From Prostheceraeus crozeri (lineage: Eukaryota > Platyhelminthes > Polycladida > Euryleptidae), in the NCBI GenBank assembly GCA_907163375.1, contig CAJQUW010007508.1, positions 248,001-312,000 on the forward strand: a stretch of DNA of 64,000 nt. The letters are read 5' to 3'. The notes under the pieces were generated by a model, which did no database searches, was not told the DNA's origin, and saw only the letters and a list, made by a program, of their open reading frames with translations. Position 1 is the stretch's first letter; each line of letters starts with the position of its first letter. Shown here one piece after another: positions 11,721 to 24,600 of this stretch. The translations under genes and the position numbers were made by a program.

Positions 11721-13368
11721 GGCATCCGGACTAAAAGATCACAAAGCTCCAAATTGAAGTTTGACTATGACAGCAGCACCGTCCAAGCCCCCTGTATGGG
11801 CGGAGTCGTGACGTTAAACCATCGCATTCTCATCTACATATTACCATTGAAAATTGAAAGAATGCTAGCAAGTGTCTCGGATGATAGCAAATCAACCTAT
11901 CATTCCGTCTTCTGGTTTCTAGACATACCAGTCATCCGCGAGGTTCCTCACAACAGCTACTCGAACATTAATTGATCATTGACAAGGGTGCACATTTGAT
12001 GGGCCATGAAATGTAAATAAAATTATTGGCACCCACTGAGACGCATTTTATTTTGCCAAGTGTCTAGAATCAGTCACTAGGCTGCCAAAAGTAATAATTT
12101 CATTGTGTTACATGAAGCTTTACAGCACTACAGGGTAAAACACTTTGTATTTGTGTCTTTGCGTTTATAATGGTTGTTATCAGTCAACGATGTTAGAAGA
12201 TTGCCTATGACTTGAACAATTGACTGATGCGACTCATATTTGGAATGTACAAAATGCTTCACGACGTATTTGTGGCAATTGCTTACATACTTAGGTAACT
12301 GATTGTATACAAAATTCTAATGTTTGGGGTTTGATGAAATCTATTTGTTCATATTGCTACCGATTGTTGCTGTGGTTATTTCATGATCATGCGTTATCTG
12401 ATGTCATGTTGAGATAGATTCTTGAAGACTGACTAATCATTCTCTCCCATAGACTCATTTGTCCCTCCCCACATTCACAGTCTTACATTCAAGTGTAAAA
12501 GTAGGCTACCTTTGAAAATATAGGCAATAAGTTTGTGGTGGCAATAGGTTATTGACACTGACAGTCTACTAACATGGATATTTTTCGATGAGAGATATTG
12601 CGAAATAGATGTGAAAAGTGACCCTATCTTTTTTATAAGCTCATCAAACTCAGGAGTAACAAGACCACGGCAATTCTCCTATCAAGACTAAAATTCTGTC
12701 TAGATTTCAGGGACAATAATTTCCGCTGATTTAAGAAGAATAAGAGAGAAATCTAGTAGGCAAGTAGGTCCCTACTTGTGCTTAAAAAGAAATCCGCAAA
12801 ATCTTTAAAAAGAATGTGGTAGAATAGCATTTGGTACATTGGCTTCGCTACGAAAGTGCAGAAGTTCCAGGAAACGAATCTGTCCGCATGGTGTACCACT
12901 GCTCTCATCAAAGATTACTTGCTCTAACCTGGTGAAAGTTGAGAGTGCATGAATGTTGCCTCAACTCCAGCTTGCTAGCATGGCTTCGTGCCTGCTAAAC
13001 CATCAAACAATTCTTGCATGAATATTGCAGAATTAAGCCTCCATCCACAAATATTCTCAAATCCTCATATACCTCGATAAATTTTGAATTTTGAAACAAA
13101 GAATTGTCATTCAATGTTTCTTTAAACTCTAAATTGCTTCTGCATTATGTTATGCTTGCATTCATTTGTTTTCATGATCAATATCATTTGAATCGCTGCA
13201 TGCTACAAACTTAAGTAAACTTGCTTTTAAATCATAACCACCTACAATTCTATTATAGGTTCCAACTGCAGATCTTGTTTACAGTGAATGTATGGTCTTT
13301 AGTCAATCAAGTCTGAAATGATAGATTTTGACTTTAATGTCTAAATTTTGACTTTTCTGTTTTCGCAG
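11721..13368. other. RPAP1 intron, nothing recognised
   Basis: This intron DNA has no recognised element. I searched it for a further exon because phases on either side first seemed inconsistent; the exon at 11360-11484 resolves that, so none is required here. Confidence 0.5.
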
Positions 13369-13638
13369 CAGCGATTCAGACGCAGAAGCTCAAGACTATA
13401 GTGGTGAAGAATCAGAAATAATATCAGATGTGAAACAAAACTTCACAAATATTTCGTCAACGTACAACCAGCTGGTCTCATCCTATCCTGCGGAAAACGA
13501 GTGTCCAGATGCACATCTGTTTGCAGCCGATTGGCCGTATCAACCTATTCTGCAAGTTTACAATTTCATAGAACAAAGGAAATCTTCACAAACAAATGTA
13601 GATATTACTGAGATTGGAGAGAGCGATGACTATAAAAG
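13369..13638 (+). CDS. RPAP1: RPAP1 exon with a tandem (NAGNAG) acceptor
   Basis: The acceptor reads TTTTCGCAGCAG, so splicing after either AG keeps the frame and adds or drops one Ser (start 13369 or 13372). The donor is GTAAGT. The peptide begins with an acidic linker (SDSDAEAQDYSGEESEIISD) and continues through LFAADWPYQPILQVYNFIEQ, a stretch that matches the (A)DWP..P...Y motif in the same place in vertebrate RPAP1. It ends in AG, which completes Arg with A of the exon at 18225. Confidence 0.83.
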
Positions 13639-14629
13639 GTAAGTTTAGTGGAGACCAGTTTTAAAAGGTATTAGTCTTTGTATGTGAATCATCAATTTAT
13701 TTTCATGATCTATGATGTTTAATATCAAAATGTATGTTTTTCAATAGAAAAGGTGTGGCCGTGGGGATAATTACAAGCGACGTGACACATTATGAGAAGG
13801 CGAATTTGCAACACATGCATGCTCTCATAAAGATTACAGAGTGCCAGTTCGCGTGGGCATAGAATAGATCGCACCTTTTGTGCAGTCCTTCAGCTTGTTT
13901 AGACATTATATGTTTTGAGCGAGTTAGGTCCATTCCCAGCCTTCGCAGGGCGAAGCGCAGCGTCTATGGCTACCAAGGAATCTTTGTACTTATTTGCTGA
14001 AGTCTGTGGACATCCTTCTATTACATGCATGCACACTGATTTTGGATTATAAGAAATGCAAGTTTTACGGAGATAGATGTTGGCGTCTTTATCGGCAATT
14101 GAGGTACAATATCTTTGTAAAGGAGAAGAATTTTGTGATTCTGATGACAGATTTGCGATTTTAAGATGCACAAATTGCTGGATTTGGTAGAATTTGAGGA
14201 GAAATTCTCGAATGAAAATTGGTTCCTCTAACTTTGCAATCATATTGACTGAAATGGCAAATTTTAGATTCGGTTCTCCTATACTTCCCAGCACTCAATA
14301 TTATCAAACATTTGGTTACATTCTCTCGTTTCTAAATACTCCATCATTTCATGACTACCTTCGCAAAAGCATTGAATATGGAAAGTTCCTCCAGTTTTCA
14401 AAATGTTGACAGCTTTCCAAATAAATCAGGTGATCCTCGTATCCGGAATGGAAGCGTGATGAAAAAATAACCTTCGGCGGATACTAAATTGATTTATTAC
14501 GATAACCAATATTTCGCCTTGCGGCTTTGTCAAGGTTACAATAAGCAAAGCAGAGAGCGGTAAAAGGTGGACCTATTTAAACAAACTTTGAGTACAACTA
14601 AAGGAGAAACATAAACTTGGATGTACTCG
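13639..14629. other. RPAP1 intron, nothing recognised
   Basis: Short ORFs on both strands (for example 13899-14294 on the - strand) have no recognisable relatives and lie in non-coding-looking DNA. No terminal repeats were seen. Confidence 0.4.
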
Positions 14630-14986
14630 TTACATGACAGTGTCTATGTCTAGACCTTGACATCCATTCATTAGGGAGCCTGCATGTTGCCGAATGTACA
14701 TGGCTTCTAACGTGAGTCTCTTTTGAGTAGTATTCAATCCACGATGCAGTATCGTCCATGAAATAGGCTGCGAACAATCGGGATGAGTCTGAAGATGTTG
14801 AAAAGCAGCACTGTTATTCTGTGAGAGATGTTCTTTTATCCTTGACTTGATGCAACGAGCTGACTCGCCAATGTAAATAGCACCGCATGTATTGCACACA
14901 ATTTTATGTATAGCTTTGTCGTTCACTGCAGACAACAATCCCACGAAGTTCATGGTCACAAAAGCATTTGGAGACTGCCTGGGCAT
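14630..14986 (-). mobile_element. Penelope-like element fragment, GIY-YIG endonuclease domain
   Basis: The 118-residue open stretch contains KIVCNTCGAIYIGESARCIK followed by SRIKEHLSQNNSAAFQHLQT and LTLEAMYIRQHAG. This is the Cys-x2-Cys ... YIGE...R..EH pattern of the C-terminal GIY-YIG nuclease of Penelope-like elements, with the downstream ExxYI segment. No RT domain is seen upstream on this strand (15000-15900), so it is a truncated copy. The sequence differs clearly from the endonuclease fragments at 33 kb, so it is another subfamily. Confidence 0.8.
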
Positions 14987-15394
14987 TACATATCCTTGCT
15001 AGTATCTAGGGGACCAGTCCATCGTGTCAGGGTACAAGCAAGACCTCATCTTTGACAGATCAAGCTTATCCTATATGCTTGGCAATCTCTTTTTGCACTC
15101 ATAAGTAGCAGGGTGCATAACTACCTGGAAAACTCAGGGAATTTTGAAATTTCTGTGTTGAAGAATATAACTACTGAATTAATTTCAGAATGAGATAGAT
15201 TTTCAAATGATGAAAATGCTGCATATTTCGTCAACAAATATAATATATTGAAATATTTTCCATTCAAATTTAATATGGTATTTATCTGTAACTCTGTTAC
15301 TTTCTATTAATAATGTCACGACGACAAGCGGTATGAGAACGCGTCTTTATTGTGAAGAATTTAATGTTGAATGGCTGGAAGTCTGGAAAACTGT

Positions 15395-15531
15395 TTTAGA
15401 GTAGCGGCCTGACCACATCGTCTTCAAACGAAGTCCATGGATCAGCGCGGTCAATGAGTTTGGGCAGGTATTTCATCATGAGGAGGCGTAACTGAGCGGT
15501 ATTTCGTTCGAGGAACTCAATGAATGGTAAA
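15395..15531 (-). other. Coding-like remnant, family not recognised
   Basis: On the - strand about 43 codons read PFIEFLERNTAQLRLLMMKY, then LPKLIDRADPWTSFEDDVVR, PLL and a stop. The composition looks like a real protein C-terminus rather than random AT-rich DNA. I do not recognise it. It lies in an RPAP1 intron on the opposite strand, so a transposon-derived fragment is the likeliest source. Confidence 0.25.
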
Positions 15532-16675
15532 AAAACTTTCATCTGACGCTGTCCATAAGCCGATTATATCAAGTTAAGAGTATCGTAATATAGAACGAAA
15601 CTCCAGAGCACTATACCGACCCATTGTAAATTTCTTACACACCAAACGTTGGGTTGGCCGTCGTGGAAGTCTTTTGGAGCGGCTTCCGTGACTGCCAGAA
15701 TTAGTGCATTGTGACTTCTGTTGAAGAAATGCTGTGCTAGAGTCACCCTTTAAACTTAGATAAGCTGGAAAGTAAAATTTGGGTGTTTTCATCGGCTCAG
15801 TGAGCGATTGCGTAGAGCGACATTCTTGTGCTGTTGTCTGGAAAACATGGAAAATAAAGAGAAAACTCAGGGAAATTCTGGGGCTGATTATATCATACCA
15901 CCTCTCAGTCCATTCAACAAGTTTGACAATGTGAATAGCTTTTCGAATATCGAAAACTTGTCGAAATCTGTGATTCTAATTTTTCAAATGCCATTATCGT
16001 TACAAAGATGAACGAATTAGAAGAGCAAATGAATGCCACCATTAGAAAGCTCACACCCTAGATATGTTACACCGTGAATTTTAGTATTGTATCCCCGAGA
16101 TATGGATGCACTTCAGAGCCCGACAGCGAAAGGGTTATATATAATTGCCGTATCCTCTAATAAACGCAGCAGCGGTTATTTGCAATCACCTATTTTTAAG
16201 TGCGTCGCTTATTGGAGCGCGGCGTTTATTGAAATGTGCGATTTTCCACTTTAGAAATGTTTCCAAATTTAACAACAATCATTATAGGAATATGACCCTC
16301 ACGAAAAAGCATCAATAAGAGCTGAAAACTCATCTAGCATGCTTCTTACTGCATTACCGTTTTATTGATTGCTTACAAGGCGTGGTGGTTTCGGCTGTGA
16401 TTGAACACAGCGTGGGATATATTTCTTCGAATTACATGTGCCTGCATTTGCGGTTTCCTTCCCTGTCACTGGAAGGCAGGGCTCACACAACGCTTGACCG
16501 TGATGAGTCATGACTCGGTGCTCGATGGTGCAGCGGCAGCAGCTATTCACAGGAGCCACCATTAGCAGCATTGGACTTGTAAACTAGGTGCTAGTTTCGT
16601 AAAGGTGTTGTGCTATCTCTTCCAAAAAGAATCGTCACACCATACAAAGCATGATGATGTCGATGACGATATACC
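15532..16675. other. RPAP1 intron with unclear repeat remnants
   Basis: Fragments such as CTGGAAAACTCAGGGAATTT (near 15125) and AAAACTCAGGGAAATTCTGG (near 15861) recur and look like decayed transposon ends. AATAAACGCAGCAGCGG and GCGCGGCGTTTATTG near 16160-16240 are another inverted-looking pair. A - strand Cys-rich ORF (16362-16571) is not recognised. None can be delimited. Confidence 0.3.
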
Positions 16676-17330
16676 CAGTTTGTCCCAAAAGTTAGTGCCA
16701 TAACAAATTTTAATATGGATTTGAATTCTAATGTCCTAGTAAGCAAAAAAAAAATGAAAGAGAATGACGCGGCAATTTGTTACAATTCTACATGTAGGAG
16801 GCGCCAGTTTTCGAAACCATTGCTGAGGAAGATATCTGGCTTTCCCCGAATTTCTTCTTCAAACGTATTTTTCACTTCGTTCAACGACGTAAATGTTCGC
16901 TTCTTCATTTTTCTCTTGATTATTGGGAACGCGTAGAGATCACAAGGCGATAAGTCCGGGCTGTATGGGGAATGTCACAGAACTTCATATCCAACTTTCG
17001 AGGGAGTTTGGCGACATACGAGGTTACCATGGGCTGGTGCGTTGTCATGATGGAGGAGGACGCCAGTAGCAACCATTGTCGGACGAATTACAGTCGAGAA
17101 TTTGCGAGTACCGTTGACCAGTCACCGTCTCTCCACGTTCGAGGTACTCAAGTTGAACAAAGGGATCATAAAAAACGACAGCCATCACTTTTCTCCAGCA
17201 CTTCTCGTCCTTTGCCCAAATTTGAGGATCGGATCCCCTGTAGGCTTGTGTGGTACCCAGTGGGCACAGACTTTCGAGCAGCTCCCTCGCTGCTCCCCTA
17301 TTCTGGAGTAGGCTATGTGTTCCAAGTGAA
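16676..17330 (-). mobile_element. mariner transposase fossil (DD34D type)
   Basis: Read on the - strand, VLLHHDNAPAHGNLV is the second catalytic-Asp block of mariner transposases. It is followed after a stop by HSPYSPDLSPCDLYAFPIIK, where the third Asp lies exactly 34 residues beyond the second, the mariner spacing. Farther along is FEEEIRGKPDIFLSNGFENW, the usual C-terminal end. Upstream on the - strand, KVMAVVFYDP matches the segment before these blocks. At the low-coordinate end GTCCCAAAAGTTAGTGCCAT resembles mariner TIRs. Internal stops and frame changes show an old, dead copy; the other TIR was not found. Confidence 0.8.
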
Positions 17331-17360
17331 AGGCTGCAATGCGTGTCAGATTTCTTTTGG

Positions 17361-17855
17361 TCTAGCAGCCATAACGAGGTCGAAAATCAGACTTTCACCG
17401 AATAATGTACATGCTATGCCTACTACGGATCTGCGCGTCTGCGAGTTCTACCAGGCTTCTCTTCTTGTCATACACGATCAAAGAAAACACGATAATCCAA
17501 TGGGACGCAGATTGAAGTCATTCGCAAAATAATTAATGCCTTATGTTTTCTCCTATCAACTGAAAAGTGCGAAGTGACTTTCTATAATTTTTGACATGGA
17601 ATATTTTCAGGTCAATCATCTCTTATCATGTTCATGAACATCAATCTATCAAGCTTAACACATTCAGATTTGACAAGCCTCCTACTGTTGGCAAACACTC
17701 ACATGTTGGCCCATCCCATCCTCATTGACCCACATTCCTGCATTCAAGTGACCTGAAAATATTCCATGTCAAAAATTATGGCTCTAGACCTAGTACTTTT
17801 CAGTTGATAAGATCGAGAAAACATAGAAAATTTCATCTCTGATGCTTGGCACGAA
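17361..17855. repeat. Foldback repeat family F, copy 2 (partial)
   Basis: It shares with copies 1 and 3 the blocks GATCTGCGCGTCTG, AATCCAATGGGACGCAGA, CACATTCAGATTTGACAAGC and, in the second half, AAGTGACCTGAAAATATTCC and the AATTATGGCT...TAGTACTTTTC segment in inverted order. The left end starts AGCAGCCATAACGAGG and lacks about 30 bp compared with the other copies. The right arm is truncated. Confidence 0.65.
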
Positions 17856-18224
17856 CTTATGGGACAAATTCGTATAATCAGATGAAGAGTGAGGTTACTT
17901 GTGATTCTTTTATTATGACTTTTGATGACTATTTCTTTGTATTTATCATCTCAATAGATGACTGTATTGTATGTGTACATGTATGTGACTGATATGTGCC
18001 TCACGTAGTCATTCTTTTCTAATATTCTTGAAATCATAGCTGAGGCGCTTATTAGAGGAAATACAGTAATTTAATATTCGCACCCTCGTGTGTTTCTTTA
18101 TAAGTATAGTATTCGCTTCGTGAATTGACTACAGCATTAGGCTGCTGGATGTCCGCTGTCTTCCTCTGTTGAGTAATCTATGCATTTCACGATGTCTCTC
18201 TTTTATATTGATTTTCTCTTTCAG
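17856..18224. other. RPAP1 intron, nothing recognised
   Basis: Ordinary AT-rich intron sequence leading into the polypyrimidine tract and acceptor at 18224. Confidence 0.5.
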
Positions 18225-18506
18225 ACAACTAGTGGATTCAATCAAATGGATTTGCTATTTAGAAATTATTTCATCACGAAAAAATAGAAACTTTGCCAAT
18301 CCTCTGAATCTATCTGTTGGAGAGAAATTAGTGCGAATGTTTTGTTTCTTTATATCGTCGCCTGATTTATTTCTGGAGAATAGAATAGATCAGATCATGA
18401 GATGTATTTTGCGATTATTGGTCTCTCAAATTCGTGAAAGATTCATGGCATTAGAAGACGACTGCTGTAACGCTGGAAAACGAATATGTTCGTCTTTCTA
18501 TGACTT
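18225..18506 (+). CDS. RPAP1: RPAP1 exon
   Basis: The acceptor is TTTTCTCTTTCAG and the donor GTAAGT. The exon is 282 nt: A completing Arg, 93 codons from QLVDSIKWICYLEIISSRKN to KRICSSFYD, then TT, which joins A of the exon at 20116 to give Leu. The segment LSVGEKLVRMFCFFISSPDL followed by FLENRIDQIMRCILRLL resembles the vertebrate stretch that precedes the conserved SFGD block. Confidence 0.85.
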
Positions 18507-20115
18507 GTAAGTAAAGATAGCGTTATTGCCATCATTTGTCCTCCTGATATTAAAATTGTCTCGATTATCACGTTCGCTCATGCATATACTCTTCGTTTTC
18601 TCTCTCCAATTTGACGGTCGATTTTGAATAGAATTGGCAAAGATTTGTATTGGGTTTATCCAGGCTTTGGGTCAAAATGAGTGGAAATCCAAATCCCGAA
18701 GCCCTAGTTGGAATAAATGTATAGACCAGTGACGTAGCGTGCTCACAGACTATAGACCTTCGCTCGGCATTGGAATTCTATTTCTACACCAAACATTTTT
18801 TATGTTACAACATTAAATCTCTATAAAAGATGAATTTTTACTACCAATTCGACACTGCTTCCCGAACTTTTGAGGCCAATTGAATGTGCACATGAAAAGT
18901 TGACAGCTCATGTTGCTTCATCGCCTGACTCAAGGAGCTGAGATCACTACCCTCTCTGGTACTTATGGGTTATCTCCCCCACGTTTTCAATACTTTATAA
19001 AATTGCATTGCTTACAGCCGGTCACCCACTCATGTGTTTGAAATTTTGATGCATTAAAATGTCTTGTATATTCCTCATTTCTTTTCGCTGTGAGTGCTTT
19101 CAATTTTTAAATCAGGTATTGGCCTATCTTGCCTGACGTGTGTCATCTTTTCAGTATATTCCCTTCGAACGAAAGGCGTGGGTATAAGCTCATCTGCAGT
19201 ACTAAACATAGCGTCACATCAATTACGAAAAAATAATTATGGAATTCTACCGAATCTGCGTGTTCGAGTCAGATGCATTACTCTGCATTCATTGGCGAAC
19301 GCTCATCATCTGATCGCAGTCTTGTCTGAACGTCATCATCTGCTGTTGGTTTATGTGTGACCTCTCTGAAAAGCAACGAAGACATTGACAATTGGGCTTC
19401 GCTTCCCTTTCTATATTTAGGTATCGCGCCTCGATCAACAATTGCAGGTTATGCCAAGGAGACAAGTAGAATTTCATTGCAAAAATTGGAGAAAGCAAAG
19501 CATTATGTCTATCGGAAGGAAAGATGAGATTGTCGCGGGCATGCGCTCTCTGAACATCAATACTACGTCTGAGCATACCACTAGCGTGTGTGCTTGATTG
19601 TTCGAAGAGAACAGCTGTGATTCGAGCACGCGCGTTGAAAATGTTCACTCTGAGCGTCTAATATTGAGACGGAATATTACGAGAAGCTAACAAATTTAAA
19701 TGAAGTATAATGGATGATGACACTTCATTTTTATAAATGTTGGTAAATAATTTTTGAGTATGCGCCGAAGGCCTCGCAGACTCGGAGAAGACGCCACTGG
19801 TATATACCTGTATAGACAAATTACATACCATAATTTGTGTTGTCACTAAGGTTTCTATTCGCCTAAATTTGCATTTGACGACAATTTGATCTCAATATTG
19901 TTGTACCAAATGAATACTTCTACTACTGTGCTACTGTAGATCTAACGAGATTTACTACCTAATTCTAAATTTTTGAAGGAGCCAAGTAAATATCCTCAAC
20001 CTCCCACAAAAGTTGGTGTGTAATGACTATCTTCTAACTTGTAACTGAATCCACAGAGATCACAAACAAAATGAGATTCATTCAATTTATTGACTGTCGG
20101 TCGATCTTCTTTCAG
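18507..20115. other. RPAP1 intron, nothing recognised
   Basis: The ORFs at 19094-19360 (+) and 19289-19648 (-) were tested as exons and rejected: the flanking exons already join exactly in phase, and neither ORF has a recognisable family. No transposon ends were seen. Confidence 0.5.
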
Positions 20116-20281
20116 ATACTTATCGGTTTTGAAGCATTTTTTCGGAGTTTCGTACGGCTCTGCTGTATTCAGTAGCTATATTCTAATTCCCGCAATGACT
20201 TGCTTCTCTGACCGATATCGACGCTTGTTATGGAGTGAATTTTCGGAGCACCTGCGAATGATCACGGTGTCTGTTGAAGAG
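20116..20281 (+). CDS. RPAP1: RPAP1 exon (conserved VSFGD-like block)
   Basis: The acceptor is CGATCTTCTTTCAG and the donor GTAAGT. The exon is 166 nt and carries YLSVLKHFFGVSYGSAVFSS, then YILIPAMTCFSDRYRRLLWS and EFSEHLRMITVSVEE. This aligns with the vertebrate RPAP1 block (VSFGDPVFGCLVLLPLQRRF, then a segment with FGEHVGALR), one of the best conserved parts of the protein. It ends at phase 0 and continues at 28774 across an 8.5-kb intron full of mobile elements. Confidence 0.92.
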
Positions 20282-20739
20282 GTAAGTTCTCTAAACACTC
20301 TGATTAGGCCATATCGTTGATTCACGTAATCAGAGCTGTCGGTGCAGGGGTGAGGAGTGTGACTCTATTAGAAATATGCTTGTCAGCAAATTGAAGATTT
20401 TTACTATCGGTAGCTTGTCACTTACTTTGTAAGACCAGACTTCCTTCCGAGATGTGAACAGCCTGTGTTACTTGCCGATCTATTTAGCGTTTTCATCAAT
20501 ATGATGATTTAGCGTATGCCTTAATTGCCCCACTACTACTAGAATAGTAAATCTGAACAATTTCATTATCTGATTAGTGGTGACTAGTGTTATACAACGG
20601 AAGATGGTTTATCGATAACCCGATAAACGACAAGATCGTCCAAGTCCCGGTACAATATGCTCAAATTATTCTATGATTTGATCTATGATCATTCTAATCT
20701 ACAAGAAATTCGCTGTGAAAGTCTCTTTTATCGCTAAGG

Positions 20740-21675
20740 TATGTGATGTAGCAATCGCGTGACCTGTCAGCTATGCTCTCATTCTACTGACTCATCAATC
20801 TCGGGCTCTAAGAAGAGAATAGATCGGTTAACAATGCTCGTCACGGCCAATATGACAGGCTCAGATCTCATGAAGCCGCTTGTCAAAGGGACATCTAAGA
20901 AACCGCGCTGTTTCAAGAACATCCAGTTTTTTCCGGTGGATTACGATGCAAGCAAGTCAGCATGGATGTCGTCCAAAATCTTCACTGCCCGGCTTAGCCG
21001 AATTGCTGTTCAAATGCGACTCAACGACAGCAGAATTGCAATCATCTTGGATCATTGTACAGCTCATCCAAGTGATGTGAGGTTCGAACTCATTTTTCTG
21101 CCCCCCCCCCCCCAACACAGCATCCTTGATTCAGCCTCTTTACGGCGGAATAATCCGCTGCATGAAAGCACACTATCGACGGCTTTTAATTGACAAAATT
21201 CTGCAACGTCTTGATGCCGGATTAGAGGAAACTGCCAAAGAATCCTCAAATCTATCTCTGTTTTGGACTCCATCTATCTTATCTTCAAAGCATGGAAAAA
21301 GGTGTCCAGTGAAATCGTCCGCAACTGTTTCCACAAGTGTGTCTGCGCCTGCCTCTGTCTATGATAATGAAAGCCCTGTCGATGTGGTCGAGGTCGACAA
21401 CTTTACCCCTCCTTTGTGACTTTCGATGACGACATGTATCAAATGTATTCAGAATGAAGAGGAGAAGGACGAGGCCAAGGAATATGAAGTTTCAAGAATT
21501 GTGATCTCCCGTATTCAACCCCTGCGACACATCGATGAGCTGAAAATATTTTTTGAAGAGCACGGGTTGAGCACAGCGACTCTCAATGAACAGCAAAATC
21601 TAGTGTTTGGTGCCGCATCTCACAAGCAATTTAAAATTACGGACTTTACCGAAAGTGAGACATTTTTGATTTGAA
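20740..21675 (+). mobile_element. Tigger/pogo-type transposase fossil
   Basis: LTMLVTANMTGSDLMKPLVK, then GTSKKPRCFKNIQFFPVDYD, ASKSAWMSSKIF and RIAIILDHCTAHP reproduce the DDE_1 region of Tigger/CENP-B-like transposases in order, with the second catalytic Asp (LDHC) present. After a run of 13 C (21101-21113) the frame changes to SLIQPLYGGIIRCMKAHYRR, the QPLDQGIIR..K..YR block of the family, with the usual third-position Asp replaced by Tyr. The following stretch up to 21674 is the variable acidic C-terminus. N-terminal DNA-binding domains and TIRs were not found, so this copy is inactive. Confidence 0.85.
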
Positions 21676-24600
21676 AATTTCACAGAACCTCGAAGTATGT
21701 AAGCTCGTATGCAGGCTATGTGTTCAATTTACATGTGCATGTTTCAGTAAATGGTTGTTTTTTTTAAATTTCTTTTGTTGTTTTTTTATCAGATATTTTT
21801 GTAGGCGGGGTGATGACTGCGGATCAAACATGCTGTAAGGTTCAAAGTGTATGAAATAGAGAATGGTGCTACATAAAGGAGAGTGGTTGTAATTTTTTTT
21901 GACAGCGCACTAAGATAACCAGAATCAGTACAAGGGCTTCTAGAAAAGTAACTACTATACTCGTATGCACAAGGTATTCTACACATAGACCCTCAACATT
22001 TTTGAAAAAGCATAAAAGTAGATTTTGATGCATCTCAAAAATAATCCAGTGTATGACCTAAACATAAACATATTCCAAATTCATTTTGGGTTTGCAATGT
22101 GTGTGATGTCATATGTCAAGCCTGTTTGAATAATGCATGCACTATTCGGAAGCGATTTCTCGAAGTAATTCCGAAAATTACTCATTTCAAGTACCTTTAT
22201 AACCTCAGCAATAACAGAACACTATAGTTTTATGATAGTTATGGGTGCTGAGAGTCATGATTCAGACATGCAAGTGATTTTCAGATTATATGCCGACATT
22301 TTAGTGGTAGAAAGAACCGATTTTCCAGTTTGGGTCTGATGTAATGGTGTGGACCAAGGTTAAAGCACTGCTTCGTGTAGAAATTCTAATACTGCATATA
22401 TATTTTTTCTCCGTTGACTTGCATAACGAAAAATATCATGCCGAAATATGCAATGACATGCGTAAGTATAAAGATTAAGTACGGCAACAGAATAGACGTT
22501 TACTTATGTCTTTGCAGAATGTTTAGGCTGATTTGAAGCTAAATTTCATTTGCATCATTTGATCAGAATAGAAGTTTCAGCTAATGGCATGACGATTTCT
22601 TTTGCGATATTGCATCGGTAATAGAGTAATAATGGCAAATTAATGAATTTTCTAGCAGAAGTCAGTCCGCTCCCCAACCGCACTTCTAATTGAAACGGCA
22701 CACAGAGAAGGCATGTAATTGCGATGAAATACGACTGCCATTGTGTTTCTGTTAAGGTAATACCACAGAATTAGATTGTTTAATCGTATCACTTTGCTAG
22801 AAGTGCAAATTGATTCAAACAGATGGCACATGCAAGAACGTAATAAGTGGGCAAAAAGAAATTTTTGATACCTTACTGAGATAGGAAAAATAGTCGTGCG
22901 TCGCTTGCGGATTGCTCTGAATTCCTTCAAAATGCTCCGATCGCCACGATTCCTTCAGATTCGAAGAATTCAGATCATTGCGCAAAAGTTTTCTCGATAA
23001 TGTTGGCCCCTCCGATCATTTTAAAAAAAGTTAGCAGGCGCATGAAAAAATGTTCACAAACTTCTCTGTAGAGCTTGACATCGTCTGTGTCTCGTTGCTG
23101 TGTGATCCGGTTGATAACAGTCACTGAAACTTTGCACAATTTGGCGTGTTTAATGTTGAACTGGCTGCTCATTGTTCGATTGCTATGGTATTATGTCATC
23201 AGATTGTGCAATTTCATTTACGTTACATGTTCCAATGCTTCCCTTCTAGTTAAACGGAAAGAAGAGACCACCTGTCTAATTCTGTGGGTAATACATTTCC
23301 TTGATTTTGCGAAAACTTTTTCAGAAAAATATAAGAATGGGAGATCAGTTAACTAATTCCAAATGAGATTTTATGAATTGAATCCTTTGAAAATGATTTC
23401 ATTACTGGATGAAATATACTGAATAATAATTAAAATTCAAGTCCTTCAAAGTACAAAATGATGAAGTATTAAAATCGATTTCGCCTTTTCGGTCCGATGA
23501 CTAATTATAATTATTAATAATTATATAGACTAATAATTATTAACCCGATATAATCATTAAAAGCAAATCCTATTATCTACACATACAGAAATCAAATGAT
23601 AGATCATTTGAAATCATGAAAGTTCAAGCACAGGCATAAAAAATCAAAGACAGAGAAATTAGGACTGAGCATAGTTTAGTGTTGAAAATAAATTTTACAA
23701 ATGGTTGAATAGTCATATGTTATTCCTTGGTCATCACATCGCCCTTAGCCATTGGTGTCGCATAAGAAGCATTCATTTTCATTGAATTTTGTTCTTTTGA
23801 ATGGATTAGATTGGGATTTTTGAATCAATGTTTCCCGCGATTTCATTTCACTTTGATTCCCTTGTTTTTTCACATTTTTTTCAATGCTGAATTAAGGGTT
23901 GCATTTGATTTCTGTGTACCAGGCAGACCGGCGAGATCTTTTTAGTATTTTTGAATTTGGTATCTTTTTGTGTGTTGAAAAACATGTATTTTTATCATTA
24001 TTTGATATATTTTATTCAGTAATGATTTCTAAGCATCCATTTACGAATTACGCCGAAATAGCAAAGAATTCATTTCAGCTTTCTGTTTGCTTGTGCTCTA
24101 CATTGTGGTGGCGAAATATGCAACGGATTCAGTATACACAAATACATGTATTTTCACTATTTCGATATTTTCAACAGGAAACATGGACTAAAAACGATCC
24201 CCCAACATAAAAGGGATTTAAAGTCAATTACAATTTATTTTGAATGAAATATAATAAATTCGACTCAGTTTAATAGAATCTTGAGTTTAAAAAATTTAAA
24301 ATTTTTTTATAAATTTTCTTAAAATTCTAAAAAAATTCTTAAAATTTGAGTTTAAGTGAGTTTATTTAATTCTTAATGTTTTGCATGATCTCCCAGCAGT
24401 TATGCCATTCTATCTCGAATCTTATCTATTTCGTATTTATTATCTTCTCAATTGATCTTATTTATTCACTCGAATTTAGAGACGCGTTAGAAAACTAAGT
24501 TGAGCTAATGGAATTTCTTTTGGGAAGGTAAGTTAATCAATAATCCAGGTTAGCTAATTTATAGGATGTAGTTAAAAAACAGGAAGCATATTAGAATGCC

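Noticed and set aside
16362-16571. Cys-rich - strand ORF (CCRCTIEHRV...CEPCLPV)
   Set aside because: Considered as a piggyBac-type C-terminal Cys-rich domain, but Cys spacing does not fit and no transposase core or TTAA ends are nearby.
19094-19648. Overlapping ORFs considered as an extra RPAP1 exon
   Set aside because: Exons 18225-18506 and 20116-20281 already join exactly in phase and the joined peptide (SSFYDL/YLSVLKHFFG) matches the conserved block, so no exon is needed; neither ORF has a recognisable sequence.
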